A program made the translations under genes and the position numbers. A stretch of 27,311 nt of DNA from Anaeromyces robustus (taxonomy: Eukaryota > Neocallimastigomycota > Neocallimastigomycetes > Neocallimastigales > Neocallimastigaceae): positions 1-27,311 of the forward strand of contig MCFG01000578.1 of the NCBI GenBank assembly GCA_002104895.1, written 5' to 3'. Under the pieces are notes generated by a model, which saw nothing but the letters and a program-made list of their open reading frames with translations, made no database searches and was not told the DNA's origin. This document shows, in pieces, positions 22,660 to 27,311 of this stretch. Position 1 is the first letter of the stretch. Every line of letters starts with the position of its first letter.

Positions 22660-23440
22660 ATGTTAAAAAAGAAAGAAAAATTTGACAACATGATAAATCC
22701 AAATATAAATCTTAATTCTGAAAATAATAATCCAATTAGTAACTTGTCAATCATGGCTTTTTTGGATGAAGTAGAGGAACCTTATTATGAAAATTATGAG
22801 GATCCTCTTGCTTTATGCACTATTTATTCTAAATGGGGTAAAACTTTCAACTATTATTACACTAGCGGTACCAAAACCGGTAAATATTTAAATTAATACA
22901 ATATTTATTGTAATTGAATACATATATATACATACAAATAAAAAAAAAGTAAATATATTAAATTATTATTATTATTATAATATATATAATCATACTTTAA
23001 ATAATTCTTAGGGTGGTATTCCTGACTCCGCTTCGATCAACAATATATTACGAGCGGGGTTACTGGAGGGTTGTAAGAAGTTTTATAACGAAGTTATAGG
23101 CTGTGAAGAGGACGATCCGAACTTATTATATGTCTCTCTTATATCTAAACGTTTAGATAATCGCGGCATTAACTTATTCAATTCTTTTATTAAAGATACA
23201 ACTTTATATATAGAACTTCCAGTTGAGTGCAATTGGAATTTCCAAGAAAGTATGACTTCGTTATTAGAACTTGCTGAAGAAATTTTAGAATGTGAAAAAA
23301 TCGTTATATTCATAAGAAAGAATAAAGAAGAAGTTAAAATTCTTCTTCATTCCTTTATGTATATCGGTTTTCAAATTGTAAATCCTACAGTTTACTTAAA
23401 AAGAGATGTTGATTATTATGTTGTAGGATATGAATTATAA
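22660..23440 (+). CDS. OAZ: Ornithine decarboxylase antizyme, +1 frameshifted
   Basis: Antizyme binds ornithine decarboxylase, blocks it and sends it to the proteasome without ubiquitin. Synthesis requires a +1 frameshift promoted by polyamines, closing a feedback loop. ORF1 runs 22660-22879, is spliced over a 132-bp intron (22880-23011), and continues 23012-23025. It reads GWYS then UGA, close to the vertebrate tryptophan-cysteine-serine-UGA site, and gives 77 residues. Shifting +1 at UCC-UGA gives ORF2 from GAC at 23024 to the stop ending at 23440 (138 residues), for a product of about 215. ORF2 carries the family core: TTLYIELP, SLLELAEEILECEKIVIFI, RKN, and FMYIGFQIVNP near the C-terminus. 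Further Met codons at 11 and 32 of ORF1 could allow alternative starts, as in animal antizymes. Intron retention would stop ORF1 after 78 codons and abolish the shift. Confidence 0.95.
23014..23059 (+). promoter_or_regulatory. Programmed +1 frameshift signal: UCC-UGA and 3' stem
   Basis: The zero-frame codons are UGG UAU UCC UGA (23014-23025), and the +1 frame reads GAC next. Directly after the UGA, CTCCGCT (23026-23032) can pair with AGCGGGG (23053-23059), a 7-bp stem with one U-G pair and a 20-nt loop. It is the GC-richest pairing nearby and sits where antizyme mRNAs carry a stimulatory stem or pseudoknot. The slip site is strongly supported. The stimulatory role of the stem is inferred. 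Confidence 0.85.
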
Positions 23441-23821
23441 GCTATATACATATGAAAAAATTATTTAGTTTTTTTTTTTTTTTTTTTTTTTATATGTTTT
23501 TATTATAAACATAATTTTTTTTTAATAGCGGTATATTCATTATTTATTAAATTTTTCTATCAATTAGTTTTTATTATTATAAAAGTATTTAAAAAAAAAA
23601 AAAAAAAAAAAATTATAAAAAATAAATAAATAAAAAGAAAAAATAATAAAAAAAAAAAAATTTAAAAAATTATAAAAAATTTTTTTGGTGTATGTGTGTA
23701 TGTGTGTAAAAAAAAAAAAAAAAAAAAAGGCAATTGAAACTATAGCGTTTTTATTTTATTATTTAATTAACTGGATTAATATTATATAATATTAATATCG
23801 TTTTTTATATGACCAAAATCA
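23441..23821. other. Antizyme 3' flank, homopolymer-rich
   Basis: Contains several T and A runs of 20 or more, a short tgtgtgtatgtgtgt tract (about 23692-23708) and an A run ending near 23728. The antizyme 3' UTR and polyadenylation site must lie here but cannot be fixed. Confidence 0.5.
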
Positions 23822-24487
23822 TTGATATGTTCATGTGTTATTTTATTTAAAAATAATTTAATATATATAATAAAAATAAGTAATAGTACTAGCTTATCTA
23901 CATATTTTCTATACAACTACTCTCAATTCATTAATAATTTAACTATCAACAACATTTTTTTTGGTTTTAATTACTTCAACAATTTCTCCTCCTTGGAGAA
24001 TTCTTCACGAAATAGTACTTTCTTAGTTTCTAATAGTTTTATTCATTATGTTAGTTTAACTTACAACTTAAATAATACTTTCAGTTATAGTATCAACAAC
24101 AATAATAATAGTTTAAATAATAGTATTAATTATAATAATTTAGTTAGTAATGCTTCAAGTGGGGTAAATTTTCATTCCAACTCGTTGGAATGGAGTAGGG
24201 TATATTATTTCCTTCTTGGTGGAAGAGTTAATCATTATAACTTGGGGAAAGAGGAGTGGAATAGTCTTTGTAAGGCGCAACTTAAACCTAGCACCTTTTC
24301 GGATGTTCCACTTTTGGTACGTACATCCGCACTTTTACTTAGAATTATGCCTACTGTTAGTGGCCAGATCTGGTCATTATTCAATAGGTATCCCAACAAT
24401 CTAACCAAGAGCGTCGAAGCTGACAATTCAGTAGGACAAGACAGTAGGTCACACGCATCTAATAATGATAATAACTTTCCAACTTGA
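23822..24487 (+). CDS. Unidentified Asn/Ser-rich ORF, probably retroelement-derived
   Basis: An open frame of 221 codons. I do not recognise a domain. The first 120 residues are Asn/Ser/Phe-rich low complexity and the start codon is uncertain. The last 100 residues (from about LEWSRVYYFLLGG) have normal complexity and a more balanced base composition than flanking DNA, similar to the LINE ORF at 25409. It ends in a hydrophilic tail (ADNSVGQDSRSHASNND). It is followed by a 170-bp AT-rich 3' flank with AATAAA and a 33-nt A run, and then by a LINE leader. It could be the first ORF of that LINE, the 3' end of another element, or an inserted cDNA. A 90-codon antisense frame (24507-24235) is judged a shadow. 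Confidence 0.45.
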   Translation: MICSCVILFKNNLIYIIKISNSTSLSTYFLYNYSQFINNLTINNIFFGFNYFNNFSSLENSSRNSTFLVSNSFIHYVSLTYNLNNTFSYSINNNNNSLNNSINYNNLVSNASSGVNFHSNSLEWSRVYYFLLGGRVNHYNLGKEEWNSLCKAQLKPSTFSDVPLLVRTSALLLRIMPTVSGQIWSLFNRYPNNLTKSVEADNSVGQDSRSHASNNDNNFPT

Positions 24488-24629
24488 TTTAATTTAATAA
24501 TATACACTATACCATATGAAGTAATTATAAATTATTACTATCTATTAAATAATAAATTATTATTCTTTATTAGATTAAGTTTTAATATGTACAATTACTT
24601 TATAACATGTACTTTTTAAATTAAATTTA

Positions 24630-24654
24630 AATAAAGTTTTCATTATTTTATTGC

Positions 24655-24688
<34 letters not shown>
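24630..24688 (+). terminator. AATAAA signal and A33 tract
   Basis: AATAAA at 24630-24635 lies 20 bp before an uninterrupted run of 33 A residues (24656-24688). This is the spacing of a polyadenylation signal to a tail, as expected for the 3' end of a retrotransposed cDNA or LINE. A-runs are common in this genome, so the inference is moderate. Confidence 0.55.
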
Positions 24689-24690
<2 letters not shown>

Positions 24691-24807
24691 ATAAAAATAG
24701 ATTTGCCGTAAAAATTTTTTTTTTTTTTTTATATATATATATATTAATTATTTATTATAGGTATATTACACTATAAAAGAATTAATAGATTTCTCTTCTT
24801 GGGCGTA

Positions 24808-24895
24808 CCTCTTCTGAGGACCTGTACTTCCATTCATTTGGAATGCTCAGAAGAGGGTAAATGCCTGTCGATACATGGCGACGTTAAGGGCATTT
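24808..24895 (+). other. Two strong hairpins in the LINE leader
   Basis: Hairpin 1: cctcttctgag (24808-24818) pairs exactly with ctcagaagagg (24846-24856), and ttcca/tggaa pairs inside it. Hairpin 2: aaatgcc (24859-24865) pairs with ggcattt (24889-24895), with gtcg/cgac (24867-24882) nested inside. The segment is far more GC-rich than its surroundings. It could be a structured 5' UTR, an internal promoter or a ribozyme-like element. I could not fit an HDV-type double pseudoknot or a hammerhead core. Confidence 0.6.
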
Positions 24896-25408
24896 TATGA
24901 AGTCTCCTCAATAATTGTTCTTTTTTCTAATAATATGTATAAGTTGGATATGCAGGAAATGAGTTATTTGTATTTTCTTTTAAATTTACCTTTCATGTAT
25001 TTCTGTATATTATCACTGTATGAATCCATTGTAATTGCTTTAATTATTGTATGAGCTTGATTCACTCAAAAGCATGTGCTTATACTTTATTAGAATTTAG
25101 AATAGTTATTTTTGAGTTCTTCACCTTTAACTTTTTTTTTAATTTTCATGAATTTAAGAATTTACAAGATTTCAATATATTTACATTCGCAAAAAGAGAT
25201 TTTTATAACAACTATCAATATTCTACAAGTGTTTTTATAATAGAGTAAAGAAGATAAACAATTGATAAATTTAAACAAAAGAAAAAAAAAAAAAAGAAAA
25301 AATTTACATTCAGTTATTACTAGTCTACATTTTTAACTCGATTTTTTTAGTTTAGTACTTTCATTTTACTTTTTTTATTTTTTTCATCAATATTAAATAT
25401 AGATCATA

Positions 25409-27184
25409 ATGGTACGAAATTTTTATAATAGTAACGAAAATAGCAATGTTTTTGTTCGTGGATTCCGCTGTTATGGAACTGATATTAACAACACTAGCAT
25501 TATCTTCATCAATGGCCTTCACTCATGGACCAATGCATATATGATGGATTTTCTGGAATCAAATCTTAAGGAATTCAACAAGTACATTCTTTCAGTTAAA
25601 CGATCTATGTGTTCTAGAGGTTGGTATTTTAGGATCAAAGTTTTATCATCTGACTTTAAATTCGATGATTTCAAAAAGAAATTTGTATCATATATCTCAA
25701 ATGCTAGCTTGTCGTATAGTAATTGCACTCATTATATTCGTAAAAGGTCACTTCAACAGATCAGAAATCAACTATTTTCTCCTTCAACAAACTTTAATGA
25801 TTCAATTAATAACCAAAGTAATTCTACAACAAACTTAAATGATTCAATTAATAACCAAAGTAATTCTACTACAACATCCTCACAATCTAATACTTCAGAT
25901 TCTTTCCAACGCAACTCATTAGTTAGTATACACTCTAATCTCAACACTCTTAATTCTATCAAAGATAAGTTTACTTTTTGTCTCAGTTGGAATACCAATG
26001 GATGGAACCACGAAAAGAAAGATAGTATCGAATACTTTATCACATTATTCAAACCTCTTTTTCTCTGTTTTCAAGAAACAAAGAACGGTTCTGGTGCCAA
26101 TAGTAGTCAACCATGTAAAGTCACTATTCCCAATTACCGATATTTTGTTAGAAGAGCCGTTGATAGTATTCCAGGCATGAGAGGTTTATTTTTAGGTTAT
26201 CATAAATCTTGTCAAGCAATACTTGAAGAGAATTCATTTAATTACATTATTTCCTTAACTAATTATAATATCTACGACTCTAAATGCTCTGTTGGAAATG
26301 TATATATCCCTGTCAGCTCTCATTCTACACAAGTGAAGTGTGCTTTAGCAGAAGTTATTGATTGGCTTAATATTCATCGTGATCATGCTTCTATTCTTGT
26401 TGGGGATTTTAACATGAAAACAGTGGACCTTGAAGAAAAAATATCACCGATTAATGGTTGGATAATTTTACCTCTCAATAGTTCAAGAATCTCTTGGGTT
26501 CAAGGTAATTTATCTTCAGATATTGATCATGCTTTGGTTAATTATAAAATGTTGAACCTTATATCTTATGCTTCCTTTATTGATTATCACCCAGTCTCTG
26601 ATCATAAACCAATGTTAGTATATTGTAAGAAAAATTTTGTTGATCTCTCCTTTACTCACCCAAAAAAGGTTGTTCAATGGAATAGAATTCGCTGTAAGGA
26701 AATGAAAAACTATATTGTTGACAATAACAAGTTTGCTATTTTAAATAATGAGATCTTTAATAATCCTTCTCTTTCTATTGATGATCTAGTTGATAAGTTT
26801 ATTAATACTTCTAATTCAATTGCAGAGGACCTTGAAATTACATCTTCTACTGAAATTAGGAAATCAATGTTCCATATGTCACGTAATATTTACTGTCTTC
26901 AAAGAATCAAAAGCTTGAAGTATCGACAAATTAAAAAGAGCCATTTGGATTATGAACCTAATCAATTTATTATCCTTGTTGCATCTTATAATAAATTATG
27001 CCAATCTATTCATAAAAAATGTAATGAATTTAGAAGACAAAACTATTTATTTTGGATTAAAGTAGGCTGCGAGGCTACCTTAAAAAATGACAGCAGAAAA
27101 TCATGGTCATGGATTAAGAAGAATATTAAAAATAACAATCAGGAGTTATTTATACCTCATCCTATCAGAGGACCATCAAGATAA
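25409..27184 (+). CDS. LINE ORF: RRM-like N-terminus and APE-type endonuclease
   Basis: This 591-codon frame encodes the front of a LINE polyprotein that would nick target DNA. Residues about 28-100 alternate strand/helix/strand/strand/helix around FINGLHSW and RGWYFRIKVL, suggesting an RRM-like fold. This is inferred from pattern only. Residues 128-155 are a tandem 14-residue duplication (N-F/L-NDSINNQSNSTT). The endonuclease occupies about 185-405, with SWNTNGW (193-199), FQETK (221-225), GDFN (332-335), DIDHALV (371-377) and SDHKP (397-401). All the usual catalytic positions are present: the motif-I Asn, Glu223, Asp333/Asn335 and the terminal Asp-His. The region after 405 is the basic linker that normally precedes the reverse transcriptase. 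The frame stops at 27184, while coding similarity continues in another frame. Confidence 0.88.
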   Translation: MVRNFYNSNENSNVFVRGFRCYGTDINNTSIIFINGLHSWTNAYMMDFLESNLKEFNKYILSVKRSMCSRGWYFRIKVLSSDFKFDDFKKKFVSYISNASLSYSNCTHYIRKRSLQQIRNQLFSPSTNFNDSINNQSNSTTNLNDSINNQSNSTTTSSQSNTSDSFQRNSLVSIHSNLNTLNSIKDKFTFCLSWNTNGWNHEKKDSIEYFITLFKPLFLCFQETKNGSGANSSQPCKVTIPNYRYFVRRAVDSIPGMRGLFLGYHKSCQAILEENSFNYIISLTNYNIYDSKCSVGNVYIPVSSHSTQVKCALAEVIDWLNIHRDHASILVGDFNMKTVDLEEKISPINGWIILPLNSSRISWVQGNLSSDIDHALVNYKMLNLISYASFIDYHPVSDHKPMLVYCKKNFVDLSFTHPKKVVQWNRIRCKEMKNYIVDNNKFAILNNEIFNNPSLSIDDLVDKFINTSNSIAEDLEITSSTEIRKSMFHMSRNIYCLQRIKSLKYRQIKKSHLDYEPNQFIILVASYNKLCQSIHKKCNEFRRQNYLFWIKVGCEATLKNDSRKSWSWIKKNIKNNNQELFIPHPIRGPSR

Positions 27185-27305
27185 CTTAGTGTATAGTACT
27201 AAAGATCAATTAGATGTTTGGTGCAATTATTATAAGAAACTTAGTTATGACTCTACTGGACATAGCATGAATAAAAAATTTCTGGAAGAATTCTCCCGCT
27301 ATTAA
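27170..27305 (+). pseudogene. Frameshifted continuation of the LINE polyprotein
   Basis: Around 27160-27184 the coding signal moves to the frame that reads NLVYSTKDQLDVWCNYYKKL and ends FLEEFSRY before a stop at 27303-27305. This is the style of the pre-RT linker of LINEs (a KDQLxVWxxYYxxL pattern). A one-base indel near 27165-27184 and then a nonsense codon would make this copy defective. A sequencing or assembly error in the final bases cannot be excluded. Confidence 0.6.
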
Positions 27306-27311
27306 TCGTAT

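Larger units (their letters stand above)
24790..27311 (+). mobile_element. 5' part of a non-LTR (LINE) retrotransposon
   Basis: From about 24790 the composition becomes more balanced. A structured leader (24808-24895), a long AT-rich segment with no confident gene, and then an ORF with APE-type endonuclease follow. The reverse transcriptase expected downstream is outside the window. The exact 5' boundary is not visible and no target-site duplication can be checked. Confidence 0.75.

Noticed and set aside
22660-22896. A 78-residue unspliced protein ending TGKYLN
   Set aside because: The last residues read into the intron. Splicing at 22880/23011 gives the conserved GWYS-UGA antizyme site instead.
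23083-23313. Minus-strand ORF opposite antizyme exon 2
   Set aside because: It is an antisense shadow of the strongly supported antizyme coding frame.
24235-24507. Minus-strand 90-residue ORF
   Set aside because: The AATAAA signal and A33 tract orient the transcript to the plus strand, and the antisense frame has no recognisable domain.
24790-24900. HDV-like or hammerhead self-cleaving ribozyme
   Set aside because: The strand order of the helices does not form the HDV double pseudoknot, and no CUGAUGA core is present. It is kept only as a structured element.
25051-25248. 65-residue Phe-rich ORF in the LINE leader
   Set aside because: It starts with ATG but has low-complexity Phe/Asn composition and no similarity to LINE ORF1 features. 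It is not strong enough to call.
1-27311. CRISPR array or bacterial operon
   Set aside because: Direct repeats here are simple microsatellites without unique spacers, and spliced genes show that the DNA is eukaryotic.

Overview
The window is about 27 kb of extremely AT-rich eukaryotic DNA with introns, homopolymer runs and AAT/ATT/TTTA microsatellites almost everywhere between genes. The gene content points to an anaerobic gut fungus (Neocallimastigomycota; Neocallimastix or Piromyces-like). The clues are a secreted plant-type leucine-rich-repeat protein with an N-terminal cysteine cap ending DCCTQSGITCENN, a Stealth-family sugar-phosphate transferase, Asn-rich linkers and A-rich leaders. This placement is inferred from protein style, since no rRNA or other marker is present. 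Dictyostelium-like amoebae share the base composition but fit the protein set less well.

Layout. 1-2100 is non-coding: a heptamer array inside short inverted repeats, then a roughly 0.7 kb segment present twice in tandem. 2129-3591 (minus) is a spliced multi-membrane-segment protein of unknown function. 3592-6386 is empty AT-rich DNA. 6387-9416 (plus) is a large intronless Stealth protein containing two Stealth units, the second with a degenerate first motif. 10728-12419 (minus) holds two paralogous small proteins of unknown family. 14213-16282 (minus) is a signal-peptide LRR gene in which each 24-residue repeat is its own 72-nt exon, every junction in phase 2. Next to it, 17311-17940 is a decayed copy of the same gene type. 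18000-22440 is mostly simple repeats, with one GC-richer island (19271-19336) and a probable ankyrin-repeat relic (about 20965-21125).

22660-23440 (plus) is the clearest finding: an ornithine decarboxylase antizyme gene. Its two overlapping frames join at a UCC-UGA +1 frameshift site, with an intron ending just before the site and a stem-loop immediately after the UGA. From 23822 to the end the sequence is retrotransposon-like: an unidentified ORF with AATAAA and A33, then a structured leader and the 5' part of a non-LTR (LINE) element. That element's ORF carries an RRM-like N-terminus and a complete set of APE-type endonuclease motifs. It appears frameshifted near 27170 and leaves the window before any reverse transcriptase.

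The genes do not form a pathway. They look like independent loci separated by fast-evolving repeats, with local tandem duplication as the recurring theme: the 0.7 kb repeat, the duplicated Stealth unit, the small-protein pair, the LRR gene plus pseudogene, and a 42-bp duplication inside the LINE. All splice sites were chosen by eye from GT/AG signals and frame consistency.
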